A DNA stretch of 64,000 bases from CAYLHX01 sp964383675 (GCA_964383675.1 CAYLHX010000002.1:1-64000); one strand, 5' to 3'; positions 41,790 through 50,644 are shown, numbered from the stretch's first letter. Notes: generated by a model not told the origin, from the letters alone. Numbers and translations: made by a program.

Positions 41790-41817
41790 TTGCAGATTTT
41801 GTTAAGTGTATTACAAT
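41790..41817 (+). promoter_or_regulatory. Promoter of the lipoprotein gene, giving a near-leaderless mRNA
   Basis: TTGCAG at 41790-41795, 16 bases, TACAAT at 41812-41817. The ATG at 41826 is only 8 nt after the -10, so transcription should start at or within two bases of the start codon. Confidence 0.65.
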
Positions 41818-41825
41818 ATGAACAT

Positions 41826-42728
41826 ATGAAAAGACTAATTTTGTTTTTCACTTCCTTGTTTATTTTTTCCGCCTGCGGTGTAAATCTTGGCATGACACCG
41901 CAGAAAGTTGAGATTTTTGAGGTTAAATTGACCGGGGAGGAGAGTTACAATTTCTTTTATCCAACCGGCGCTAAGGTGGTCATAGAAGGGGAGGATTCGT
42001 CGCAGGGGGTGGTGAATTTCGCCGATGGTTGCGTTGTTAGTTTTGGTAATCAGGAAAAGAGAAAAGCTGATTTTAGTTTTTCAGAGGAGGAGATGGACAA
42101 TGTTGAAAAGAAAAATGCCGCGGAGGTTGTTTATGAAGCGTGGTATCGGGAGGAGAGACTTGTTATGTATGTCGCTTACGAGGAGGCTTTGAATTTTGGC
42201 TTTTGGACTGTGGATGAAGAGGCTGATGTGGGAGCCTGTAGTGCTTGGGTGGATTATTTGATGGACACTTTTACCGATGAGTCATTTTACGTCAGCGATA
42301 GGTTTTATTTTTCGGTTCCCTTAAAGGAGGACTATAAAGTGGAGTTTTTACCTGATGATCAGGGGGTTGTGTTGCGGAAGTGGTATGAACAGAATCCTGA
42401 GGCCGATGCTGAATTACGCGATGTTGATTATGATGAGGGACTTGGTGGCTATAAGGTGGAGATAATCGTGGTGGGTAGAGATAATTTTGAGGATTTCGAA
42501 GATGTTATCGCCCTGGTTCAGCAAAAGTATCCCGGATATTCGGTAGAATTCAGTGGTGCCGGAGTTTTTATTGATGAAGGGGGAGTAGGTACGGCAATTC
42601 GTCACTACTTCTTTATGAGTGCGGACAAAGATATTGTTTATGAAGCGTACTTAACTGTCCCCAGTTTTTATTACAGTAGGCATAAGGAAGGCTTTGATGA
42701 ATGGGTGAAAACTATTGAGATTTTTTAA
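41826..42728 (+). CDS. Putative lipoprotein
   Basis: 300 residues from the ATG at 41826. An earlier in-frame start at 41790 would contain the promoter, so it is rejected. Signal peptide with lipobox FSAC (Cys about residue 18), then an exposed acidic mixed alpha/beta domain. Two similar-looking segments (about 30-130 and 165-290) may be duplicated domains: both contain a SYNFFYP/DRFYFSVP-type strand. No enzyme motif. Function unknown. It converges with the fumarase-family gene and overlaps it by 17 bp. Confidence 0.75.
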   Translation: MKRLILFFTSLFIFSACGVNLGMTPQKVEIFEVKLTGEESYNFFYPTGAKVVIEGEDSSQGVVNFADGCVVSFGNQEKRKADFSFSEEEMDNVEKKNAAEVVYEAWYREERLVMYVAYEEALNFGFWTVDEEADVGACSAWVDYLMDTFTDESFYVSDRFYFSVPLKEDYKVEFLPDDQGVVLRKWYEQNPEADAELRDVDYDEGLGGYKVEIIVVGRDNFEDFEDVIALVQQKYPGYSVEFSGAGVFIDEGGVGTAIRHYFFMSADKDIVYEAYLTVPSFYYSRHKEGFDEWVKTIEIF

Positions 42729-44139
42729 CCAGCTTTTTATCTATTTTAGCCGGTTTGGTTGTTCTTTTGGGCGATAGAATTTCCTTTAGCTCTTTTTCAC
42801 TGAGAATTTTTTGAATCAGTACCTCTTCCTTGATGGTGCGGTTGTTTTTTAAAGCCTCCTTCACAACTTGGGCCGTGGTTTTGTATCCAATGTAAGGTGA
42901 AAGTGAGGTTGCTGTGACCAAGCTGTTGTTGAAAATTTCTTCAATACGATTAGCGTTTACGACCAGCTTTTCCAGGGCTTTTTCGCGCAGCATTTTTACT
43001 CCATTGCTTAATATCTCCATGCTTTGGAGCAGATTATACATTATAAGCGGGCACATAACATTGAGTTCGAAGTTGCTTTTTTGGCTTGCGATAGAGATGG
43101 AATGGTCGTTCCCAAGTGCCTGGATGCTGATCATTTCCAGGCATTCAATAATTGAAGGATTAACCTTTCCCGGCATAATCGAGGAGCCGGCTTGTACTTC
43201 CGGTAGGGTAATCTCACTTAGGCCGGCCTTAGGCCCCATGTTCATGAGTTTTAAATCGGATGAGAAGTTTAACAGATTGGTGGCGAGGGAGCGTAGTGCT
43301 GCCGAAAAATTCATGAAATCATTCATGTTGTTGGCGCTTTCTGTGGCGTTGGTAGCTGGTTTTAGCTTTAGTTTTGTGTATTTACTCAGTTCTTTTATGA
43401 CCAGTTGCTTATATTTTGGGTCGGTGTTGATGCCGGTTCCAACTGCGGTGCCGCCAATGCCTAAAGTTTTTAGATTTTCACTTTGTTGAATGAGGTTCTT
43501 GCGAGTTTTTGTTAAAGCCTGCCTATATGAGTCGAATTCTTGTGCAAAACTTATTGGTACGGCATCTTGCAGGTGAGTGCGGCCAACTTTTATAAGTTTT
43601 TGATGTTTTTTACAAAGTTTGACGATCTCTTTTTCCAATTTTTCAAGTTCCGTGAGTAAATTTGGCAGTTCGCTCAAAACGGCCAATCTTGTGGCTGTCG
43701 GGATTACGTCGTTGGTGGATTGAGCCATGTTTACATGATTGTTGGGGTCGATGTGCGTGTATTTTCCCTTTTTGTCGCCAAGGAGTTCGTTGGCGCGGTT
43801 GGCAATTATCTCGTTGGCGTTCATGTTATAGGAGGTTCCGGCTCCGGCCTGGAAAACATCAAGGAGGAATTCTTCATTAAACTTGCCATTGATAAACTCC
43901 TCGCAGGCTAATATTAATTTTGCGGAGGGTTTTTTATTGAGTAGTCCAAGTGAGGTATTTGCCTTGGCGCAGGCTAATTTTACTGTGCCAAGTGCTTTTA
44001 TGAAAGCTTTTGGAGCTTTTAAGTCACTGATTTGGAAATTACTTTGCGCACGCACGGTAAAAGCGCCAAAATAAGCCTCTTTTGGCACCTGTGCTTGACC
44101 CAGGGAATCTCTTTCTGTTCTTTTGTCTGCTTTTGCCAT
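42712..44139 (-). CDS. Class II fumarase/aspartase family lyase
   Basis: 475 residues from the ATG at 44137-44139. A longer frame to 44244 would overlap rpmB and its promoter, so it is rejected. Start ERDSLGQAQVPKEAYFGAFT, then STNDVIPTATRLAV, GRTHLQDAVPISFAQEF, and the active-site loop signature GSSIMPGKVNPS. The C-terminus (LSPYIGYKTTAQVVKEAL, then ELKEILSP) reads more like aspartate ammonia-lyase than typical FumC, while the N-terminus does not decide. Either fumarate hydratase or aspartate ammonia-lyase. No other TCA-cycle gene is in the window, and amino-acid breakdown genes are, so aspartase is slightly favoured (inference). Confidence 0.9.
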   Translation of the reverse strand: MAKADKRTERDSLGQAQVPKEAYFGAFTVRAQSNFQISDLKAPKAFIKALGTVKLACAKANTSLGLLNKKPSAKLILACEEFINGKFNEEFLLDVFQAGAGTSYNMNANEIIANRANELLGDKKGKYTHIDPNNHVNMAQSTNDVIPTATRLAVLSELPNLLTELEKLEKEIVKLCKKHQKLIKVGRTHLQDAVPISFAQEFDSYRQALTKTRKNLIQQSENLKTLGIGGTAVGTGINTDPKYKQLVIKELSKYTKLKLKPATNATESANNMNDFMNFSAALRSLATNLLNFSSDLKLMNMGPKAGLSEITLPEVQAGSSIMPGKVNPSIIECLEMISIQALGNDHSISIASQKSNFELNVMCPLIMYNLLQSMEILSNGVKMLREKALEKLVVNANRIEEIFNNSLVTATSLSPYIGYKTTAQVVKEALKNNRTIKEEVLIQKILSEKELKEILSPKRTTKPAKIDKKLVKKSQ

Positions 44140-44186
44140 TGGACTCAGTATATTTGGTTCGCGGATATTCTTCAATTTAAAAAACC

Positions 44187-44214
44187 TTGATCTTTGTGAA
44201 AAAGTTGGTAGAAT
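44187..44214 (+). promoter_or_regulatory. Promoter of rpmB
   Basis: TTGATC at 44187-44192, 16 bases, TAGAAT at 44209-44214. Start expected near 44221, 17 nt before the ATG. Confidence 0.7.
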
Positions 44215-44237
44215 TCTCAGGCTTTTTATAAACGAAT

Positions 44238-44432
44238 ATGTCAAAAGTTTGTCCTATAACCGGGAAAAGACCTTCAGCGGGAAATCAACGTAGTCATGCC
44301 TGTAATGCTACTAAACGTCGATTCCTGCCTAATTTGGTGACCAAAAGAGTTTTTGATCCCAAGACAGGTAGAATGAAGAGAATGAGAGTTTCTACCACTG
44401 CTTTACGAACTTTGGATAAGTTGGCTAAGTAA
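44238..44432 (+). CDS. rpmB: Ribosomal protein bL28
   Basis: 64-residue large-subunit protein. Start MSKVCPITGKRPSAGNQRSH, RRFLPNLVTKRV, and RMRVSTTALRTLDK are standard bL28 motifs. The first Cys is kept, but a full four-Cys zinc set is not. Single-gene unit with its own promoter. Confidence 0.96.
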   Translation: MSKVCPITGKRPSAGNQRSHACNATKRRFLPNLVTKRVFDPKTGRMKRMRVSTTALRTLDKLAK

Positions 44433-44437
44433 GTACT

Positions 44438-44827
44438 CTAAATTATATTGATCGCGATATAACTTAGGCCGACTCCAACAAGTATTGCTGCTATTGAAGC
44501 TGTTGCCAATAAGTTATCGTGTTTAAGAAAGCTTTTAGCTTTCTTTTTTACGAACTCGGGAGACCAAAGCCAAACCACACCTTTTATGAAGAGTAGCCAG
44601 CCGATTATGGAGTAGGTGATTGTCCAATCTTGGGTAAATTCCCAGTTTACGCTTAGAAAAAGAAAGGAAATGATGAGAAAAGATATGCTGGTTGAGCGAA
44701 TGACTTCTTTTTCGGAGGTGAAGCTTTTTAGGGACTTGGCGAATTTTCTGGTTTGTAAGAGACCGGGAATATAGATGACTATCATTAGTATGGAGAAGCC
44801 CAATAATAGAAATTGCGGGTCGATCAT
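44438..44827 (-). CDS. Integral membrane protein, unknown
   Basis: 129 residues, four membrane helices (about 5-25, 47-62, 70-88, 105-127), with a Lys-rich loop between helices 3 and 4 (FVKKKAKSFLKH). No family recognised. Convergent with rpmB (5-bp gap) and divergent from the MgtC-like gene. Confidence 0.7.
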   Translation of the reverse strand: MIDPQFLLLGFSILMIVIYIPGLLQTRKFAKSLKSFTSEKEVIRSTSISFLIISFLFLSVNWEFTQDWTITYSIIGWLLFIKGVVWLWSPEFVKKKAKSFLKHDNLLATASIAAILVGVGLSYIAINII

Positions 44828-44871
44828 AGGGATGAGGTTATGATTTGAATATGGTTATTCTAAAACTTTTT

Positions 44872-44901
44872 TTGGATCATGACAAATTTTTATGCTATAA
44901 T
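44872..44901 (+). promoter_or_regulatory. Promoter predicting a leaderless mRNA for the MgtC-like gene
   Basis: TTGGAT at 44872-44877, 18 bases, TATAAT at 44896-44901. The ATG begins at 44908, six bases after the -10, so transcription should start on the start codon itself. Confidence 0.65.
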
Positions 44902-44907
44902 GACTAG

Positions 44908-46179
44908 ATGAATGTAGTAATTTTACAACAATTGGGGGTGGCTCTCGCTTTATCCAGTTTGATTGGACTGGAGCGAGAAAGTAAGTATCAAAAGAGCTCT
45001 TATGCCGCTTTTGGTGGTATTAGAACCTTTGCCTTGATTGGTATTTTAGGTGCTCTGTCTTATGGTCTTTTTCCCACTTCACAAATATTTTTTTCGGTAA
45101 TGACCGTTGGCTTTTTGGCTCTGGTAGTTGCGGGGTATGTGATGTTGGCCGGGCAGCATAAGGACATGGGGGCAACTTCCGAGGTTGCAGCTATTTTGGT
45201 TTATTTTATAGGAGTATTGAGTGCGATGGAGCATTACGTGGTTGCCACGACAATTGCTTTGGCGGTTATGATAATTCTTCACTTTAAAGATCCGCTGCAT
45301 AAATGGGCAAGGCATATTAGCAATAGCGAAATGATTTCAACGATTCAGTTTATGATTATTGCTTTTATCGTGTTGCCTCTTTTACCTAATCAGTACATGG
45401 GGCCTTATGATTTTTTCAATCCCTACTTGGTTTGGCTGATGGTGGTTTTTATCTCCGGGATTTCTTTTTTGAGCTATATCGCCATGCGTGTGTTTGGTGA
45501 AAAGAAGGGGATTACCTTGACCGGTTTTTTGGCCGGTTTTATCTCTTCCACGGCTTTGGCAATTAGCCTGGCTCATTACAGTAAGGGAAAGAAGAATGTA
45601 AGTTCGCCAATCGTTTTTGCCATGCTGATAGCGGGGAGTACTTTGTTTGTGAGGGTCTTGGTAGAGGTTTTTGTAGTTAATCCGGAACTTTTCACGGTTT
45701 TACTTTGGCCTTTTGTTTTGATGGCCGGTGTGGGCTTCTCTATTGCCACTTTTTTCTGGCTTACTGAGAAGAGCGGTAAAGAGGTGAGCAGGTTTAACAA
45801 GAAGACTTTGGAAATGGAAAGTCCTTTTAGGCTTAGGCCGGCTCTAAAGTTCGGTTTGATTTTTTCAGGAATACTTTTTATATCAAAATATGCTTTGGTG
45901 GTTATGGGTGATAGAGGAGTTTTTATTACCAGCTTCATTACCGGCTTGTTGGACGTTGATGCGATTACCATTTCAATGGCCAATATGGTTAAGAATAGCG
46001 ACTTGTCCCAAAATGTCGGGGCGATAGCAATTTTGATAGCGGCGGTGGTAAACACCATGGTGAAGGTGGTTTTCTTTACTATGTTTGGTGATAAGAAGAT
46101 TGCTCTTAAGCTTTTAGGGTATTTCGCTTTGGCGGTCTTGGCGGGCATACTCTGTTTTATGCTTCTTTTCGGGCTTTAG
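44908..46179 (+). CDS. MgtC/SapB-like and DUF4010 membrane protein
   Basis: 423 residues with about ten or eleven membrane helices. The N-terminal third has the MgtC/SapB pattern: GVALALSSLIGLERE, then AAFGGIRTFALIGILGALSY. The C-terminal two thirds match DUF4010: FLAGFISSTALAISLAHYSK and FITGLLDVDAITISMANM. Such fused proteins are common in bacteria and archaea; a transport or ion-homeostasis role is assumed but not shown. No terminator seen before the next gene. Confidence 0.88.
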   Translation: MNVVILQQLGVALALSSLIGLERESKYQKSSYAAFGGIRTFALIGILGALSYGLFPTSQIFFSVMTVGFLALVVAGYVMLAGQHKDMGATSEVAAILVYFIGVLSAMEHYVVATTIALAVMIILHFKDPLHKWARHISNSEMISTIQFMIIAFIVLPLLPNQYMGPYDFFNPYLVWLMVVFISGISFLSYIAMRVFGEKKGITLTGFLAGFISSTALAISLAHYSKGKKNVSSPIVFAMLIAGSTLFVRVLVEVFVVNPELFTVLLWPFVLMAGVGFSIATFFWLTEKSGKEVSRFNKKTLEMESPFRLRPALKFGLIFSGILFISKYALVVMGDRGVFITSFITGLLDVDAITISMANMVKNSDLSQNVGAIAILIAAVVNTMVKVVFFTMFGDKKIALKLLGYFALAVLAGILCFMLLFGL

Positions 46180-46257
46180 TCAAGGAATAGTTTTTGGGTT
46201 TTTGATAGCTTTGAGATATTAATTATTGATGAATGTATCACATAATCTATTTTTGAC

Positions 46258-48690
46258 ATGAAAAGACTTCTCGCATCCTGGTTGGTCTCGGCTTTGCTGT
46301 TGGTTATTTTGCCGCAAGCAGTTGTTAGTGCCGATACTATCTATCTACCCAGTAAAGATAGCAGTCAATATTTACCTACCGTAAAAATTCTCACCTATTC
46401 TTTAGGATATGATGGGGAATTGGTGGCTGAAGGACTTGGCTCCGGTACCTTGATTGATAATAAGGGAACCATTCTTACCAATAATCATGTGGTTGAAAGC
46501 TACTACAATATCGGGCAGGCCGGTGACGCTTTTCAGGTTTGTCTGACTCGCAGCAATGCTACCGAAGAGCCGATTTGTGAATTTACCGCTTCTCTGGTGG
46601 CTCGCGATGAGGATCGTGATCTTGCGCTTTTAAAGATGGATCAAAAGAGTATTGTCGGGGAGAGTTTGGTGTTTGATTTTTATCTGCCTTACAAAAATGA
46701 GGGGAATTATGATATTGCTGAAGGAGTGACCGTGATTGGTTTTCCTGATGCCGGAGGTAGAACCATTACCTTTACAACCGGTGTTATCAGTGGCTACGTG
46801 ACAGAGTTTGGTGTGGATTACATTAAAACCGATGCGGCCATTTCTTTTGGTAATTCCGGCGGAACCGCCGTGGATAGTGAGGGAAATTTGATTGGTGTAC
46901 CAACTCTTGGATTTACCAACGCTTACGGTGAACAGGTTTTGGGTGGACTTTTTCCCGTTAAAAATGCTGTTAGCTGGGTTGAAGCCAATGCCACAAGCGA
47001 ACCCGTGATTAATGAAACAGCCACTTCAAAGCTTAAAGAAGGTGTGAAAAAGAATATTGAGGCTACCAAGACCGGTCATTATAAAAATGACTATCCGCCA
47101 TATGAGATCTCTTTGGTGGACGGTTGGAAATTTGGCAACAGTTTGGAGGGGGCTTTTGAGCAGGAGCAGAGCCTTTATCCTCTTTATGGTGATGATGCAT
47201 TAATTATCTACCCGGTTGGTGAATATTCTCCGCTTTATGTGGGAGTTGGTGTCTTTGACTATGCCTTTGAAGTGGAGCTTTCCGATATTGAAAGTCTTTT
47301 CGGTGATAGTTATTACGATGACTATTCGGAAACACCGGATGAGGGAAGTGGTTTTGAGGAGGTAAAGTTGAATGATAAATATCCTGCGATGAAGGATTCC
47401 TATGAGTATTATGATTGGTATTACGGAATCTATATTAACGCGGTTACTTATTATATACCTTACGGAGATAAGGTGATTAGTGTCTTCTATGACTATGCCG
47501 AAGAGGATGCCGATCGTTTGGCTGAGGTGGAGGAGATTATAGCTTCCTTTGCGGTTGATATGAGTGCCGTTGAATTTAGTGTGGACAATGTCGTGGAGAG
47601 TGAAGATCCGAAAATCAAGGTTGTTAACGAGTTTGATGATATGTTCCTTTCCGATGAGAGTTACGAATATGATGGAGTAAATTACTTTGGCGCCTCTTTC
47701 GGTAGGAAGAACGATCCGGACTTTTACGTGGATATTTACTCAAGTACTTACTGGGATGAAACTTATGTTGATGACTTTGAAGCTTTTAAAGAGTTTACGC
47801 TTGAAGATGCGGAGAGTTGGTACGAGGTTGTGGCCAGCGGTGATTTGACCGTGGATGGTCACAAAGGCTTCTTCTATACCGATGAATATGACGATTATTA
47901 CGGGAAGTATGTTTACACAACTATCTATATTGAAAACGATAGTGATAGTTACTTTACAATTTATACTTCCAGCGGAGAGGAAGGTTTTGAGGAAAATTTA
48001 AAGACTATGGTGAGTATTTTGAAAAAAGTTGAATTGAGCAATGACGGTGCCGGGAAATATTCAATTCCGGATTTTTATACCGGTCAAAGCTCCAGCAAAC
48101 CAAAATCGCTACAGGATATTGAGAACTATATTTATGAATACAATATAGAAAATCTTGATAAGGCCGGTGCTTTCGGGGAAAATGCCCCCGCCTTCTTTAA
48201 TCCGGCGGGTCCAATTCTGCGTGAGAGTTTTGTGGTGTGGGCGGTTAAGAGTTTGAGCGGTACTGCGGCTGAGGATTTTGCTACTTTTGAGTCCGAATAC
48301 GATGGTTGTGGCAGTAAATGTTTTGCCGACTATGATTACTCTTCGGCCAATGCGGTTTATATCGATTACGCTCATGAAAAAGGAGCCATTGGAGGTATGG
48401 CTGCGGATGGGAACTATTATTTCCGTGCCGGTGAACAAACTTCACTGATGGCTGCCTTGAAGATTATCTTTGAGCTTTATGACTATGAAGTTTGGCAAGC
48501 TCCGGATTTTGTGCCTTGGTACGTACCTTATCTGCATTTGGGGTATGTAAATTATGTGATACCTTATGGCGTGTCCGATGCCAATTACCTGCTAACCAGA
48601 GGAGAAGGGGTTTATATTATCGATACTATCCGTTATGCCAATGAAGATTATTACTATGATGATTACTATTACGAAGATTATTGGTATTAA
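46258..48690 (+). CDS. Secreted trypsin-like serine protease with C-terminal SLH-like repeats
   Basis: 810 residues. Signal peptide at 1-25 (VVSAD). Trypsin-like domain of the S1C/HtrA kind at about 35-240 with an intact triad: His77 (ILTNNHVVE), Asp121 (EDRDLALLKM), Ser200 (ISFGNSGGTAV). No PDZ domain follows. Instead there are two long acidic, Tyr-rich beta modules (about 265-430 and 440-600) that look related to each other. Degenerate SLH-like repeats at about 640-795 (PILRESFVVWAVKSL, CFADYDYSSANAVYIDYAHE, MAALKIIFELY) end in a tail of Tyr, Asp and Glu only. Likely anchored at the cell wall. Single transcription unit with a strong terminator. Confidence 0.88.
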   Translation: MKRLLASWLVSALLLVILPQAVVSADTIYLPSKDSSQYLPTVKILTYSLGYDGELVAEGLGSGTLIDNKGTILTNNHVVESYYNIGQAGDAFQVCLTRSNATEEPICEFTASLVARDEDRDLALLKMDQKSIVGESLVFDFYLPYKNEGNYDIAEGVTVIGFPDAGGRTITFTTGVISGYVTEFGVDYIKTDAAISFGNSGGTAVDSEGNLIGVPTLGFTNAYGEQVLGGLFPVKNAVSWVEANATSEPVINETATSKLKEGVKKNIEATKTGHYKNDYPPYEISLVDGWKFGNSLEGAFEQEQSLYPLYGDDALIIYPVGEYSPLYVGVGVFDYAFEVELSDIESLFGDSYYDDYSETPDEGSGFEEVKLNDKYPAMKDSYEYYDWYYGIYINAVTYYIPYGDKVISVFYDYAEEDADRLAEVEEIIASFAVDMSAVEFSVDNVVESEDPKIKVVNEFDDMFLSDESYEYDGVNYFGASFGRKNDPDFYVDIYSSTYWDETYVDDFEAFKEFTLEDAESWYEVVASGDLTVDGHKGFFYTDEYDDYYGKYVYTTIYIENDSDSYFTIYTSSGEEGFEENLKTMVSILKKVELSNDGAGKYSIPDFYTGQSSSKPKSLQDIENYIYEYNIENLDKAGAFGENAPAFFNPAGPILRESFVVWAVKSLSGTAAEDFATFESEYDGCGSKCFADYDYSSANAVYIDYAHEKGAIGGMAADGNYYFRAGEQTSLMAALKIIFELYDYEVWQAPDFVPWYVPYLHLGYVNYVIPYGVSDANYLLTRGEGVYIIDTIRYANEDYYYDDYYYEDYWY

Positions 48691-48725
48691 GAGAATTTGA
48701 AACATATTGACTAAAATGCAAGATG

Positions 48726-48763
48726 AAACCGAGTTGTAGAAAATTCCTACAACTCGGTTTTTG
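48726..48763 (+). terminator. Intrinsic terminator of the protease gene
   Basis: 14-bp perfect stem (arms 48726-48739 and 48747-48760, AAACCGAGTTGTAG and its complement), 7-nt loop, T-run. The rest of the 215-bp gap up to glnA holds only a weak CAGATG/CATCTG pairing (48786-48791, 48819-48824) and no convincing promoter or riboswitch. Confidence 0.9.
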
Positions 48764-48905
48764 GTTGAGAATTTTCTCAGTGTTACAGATGGGTTTTGCA
48801 GTGCGTAAAGATGGCCGACATCTGAGTTTTGCTTTTGTTTTGGCTCTTGCTAAACCTTGTCGATATTTATTATTAGTAGAGCATGTATTTTTTAAACTTT
48901 AAGTT

Positions 48906-50450
48906 ATGGAGCATATAGTTTCAAAAGGTGGTGCCAAAATCGGGGTGGATAATGGTCACAGGGAGATTCATGGACGTGAGAGGGATTATGGAAATATTTT
49001 GTGGAAACAGTCACACCTGCTTGATTTGTCCTATCCTGAATTGGAGGAGCGAAATCTTGAAGTTAAGTCTGAGAGAGCGGCCGGTGTTACCAGTGATGAG
49101 ATGAGGGAAAAGTTTATGCGTTATCTTGCTGATGAGAAAGGAATCAAAGCAATAACCGTTTGTTTCACTAATCTTGAGGGCAAATTACAGATGCTGGATT
49201 TTGATAAAAAGTATGTTTTGAACTCTGAGGACAACCTGACTTTTGACGGATCTTCGATTATCGGTTTTACTCAATTGGCACAATCAGATTTGCGTTTACG
49301 TATCGATTGGACAAGTTTTAGATGGGTTCCTGCTGATATTTTTGGTCCAGGTAAAGTTTTGGTTTTCGGTAATGTTTGTAATGAGGATGGTAGTTACTAT
49401 CACTCTGATTTTCGTTCACAATTATTGCAATTGTGTGAAGAGTTGCGTAACAAGGAGGGGATTACGGTCAATGTGGCTCCGGAGATCGAAGGTTTCTTGT
49501 TTAAGAGTCCGAAAGCCGAGCAGACTTTTGATGAGAAGGAAGGGTTTGAGTTGGCTACCATGAGTGGCTACTTTAACTCTTTGCCTCAAGATATGCTCAG
49601 ACTTTACATCGACAAGTTTGCCGAGGTGCAGAGAGCTTTGGGCTTCGAGAATGAAAAGGATCATCCCGAGGTTGCTCCGGCCCAATTTGAGCTTAATTTC
49701 CGTTTTACCGGCGCTTTGGATACTGCCGATCAGGTTCAGCTTTATAAACTTATCGCTCGTCAGGTGGCTAAATCTATGGGGTTGACCGCTTGTTTCTTGC
49801 CTAAGCCGATTCAAGGGTTGAACGGTAGCGGTATGCACACCAATATGTCTTTCTCAAAAGATGGTGTAAATACCTTCTATGACGCTGCCGGAGAAAACAA
49901 TCTATCCGAAGTTGCCCGCCGTTTTGTGACCGGTATTTTGTCTGAAGCGAAGGAGATTTGTTTGATTATGAATCCTTCCGTAAATGCTTACAGGAGGTTG
50001 GATCCTAATTTTGAAGCGCCAAATGAAATTAAATACTCTGCAATTGATCGTGGTTCCATGATCAGAATCCCTATGGGTAATGCCAAGAGCGCGCGTGTAG
50101 AGGTTAGAACCGTTGCACCGGATGCTAACCCATACCTATGTTTCTATGCCTTGATTAAAGCCGGACTGAAAGGAGTTAACGCCAGCGATGCGGATTTGAA
50201 GGAGATGGAAGATAAGGCCTACGGCCATGGAGTTGAGAAATTGCCTGGAGATATTTATGAAGCTTTGGAGCACTTTGTTGGCAGTTCTTACATGAGAGAG
50301 ATTATGGGTGAGGAAAATCATGATAAGTATGGAGAAATTAAGAATGATGTAGCAGCCAGGTCTCCCAGACAGCTTGGAACAAAGGTTAAGAATCGTGAGG
50401 TTTGGGATCATCATGAAATTACCAACCAATTGTTGAAGGCTGATTTTTAG
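48906..50450 (+). CDS. glnA: Glutamine synthetase with N-terminal extension
   Basis: ATP-dependent glutamate + ammonia to glutamine. 514 residues. The standard GSI fold begins near residue 68 (KFMRYLADEKGIKAITVCFTN). Motifs: LTFDGSSIIGFT (Asp latch region), PEIEGFLFK (metal Glu), APAQFELNF, KPIQGLNGSGMHTNMS, and NPSVNAYRRLDP. The adenylylation-loop Tyr motif of proteobacterial GS is absent; RVEVRTVAPDANPYLCFYAL ends the core. Residues 1-66 are an extra polar segment (SKGGAKIGVDNGHREIHGR) not typical of GSI. Gene is monocistronic, followed by a strong terminator. It would recapture ammonia from histidine breakdown. Confidence 0.96.
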   Translation: MEHIVSKGGAKIGVDNGHREIHGRERDYGNILWKQSHLLDLSYPELEERNLEVKSERAAGVTSDEMREKFMRYLADEKGIKAITVCFTNLEGKLQMLDFDKKYVLNSEDNLTFDGSSIIGFTQLAQSDLRLRIDWTSFRWVPADIFGPGKVLVFGNVCNEDGSYYHSDFRSQLLQLCEELRNKEGITVNVAPEIEGFLFKSPKAEQTFDEKEGFELATMSGYFNSLPQDMLRLYIDKFAEVQRALGFENEKDHPEVAPAQFELNFRFTGALDTADQVQLYKLIARQVAKSMGLTACFLPKPIQGLNGSGMHTNMSFSKDGVNTFYDAAGENNLSEVARRFVTGILSEAKEICLIMNPSVNAYRRLDPNFEAPNEIKYSAIDRGSMIRIPMGNAKSARVEVRTVAPDANPYLCFYALIKAGLKGVNASDADLKEMEDKAYGHGVEKLPGDIYEALEHFVGSSYMREIMGEENHDKYGEIKNDVAARSPRQLGTKVKNREVWDHHEITNQLLKADF

Positions 50451-50473
50451 TGAGATTTTGTTTTAGTTAGAGT

Positions 50474-50504
50474 GAAAAAGTTCTCCTCAAAGGAGAGCTT
50501 TTTC
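50474..50504 (+). terminator. Intrinsic terminator of glnA
   Basis: 14-bp stem with one G-U pair (GAAAAAGTTCTCCT with AGGAGAGCTTTTTC), loop CAA. Nearly the same sequence as the minus-strand terminator at 19485-19513. Confidence 0.88.
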
Positions 50505-50644
50505 TTGTTTGATGACTTCACCGTAATGGCTTCGGTGCCTTTATAAAGGGGTATTTTGTTTGTTGTTAGACATCGTTTTAGCATTTGCTGGCAAGCATTA
50601 TGGATATTTGGCATAGTGCTCTCCTATCTTTTAATTCAAAAATC

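Noticed and set aside
44140..44244. 35-residue N-terminal extension of the fumarase/aspartase gene
   Set aside because: It would run through the rpmB promoter and start, and adds a Phe/Ser/Arg-rich segment absent from the family.
48764..48905. glnA leader as a glutamine or other riboswitch
   Set aside because: Only a single 6-bp pairing is visible, with no conserved aptamer sequence that I recognise.
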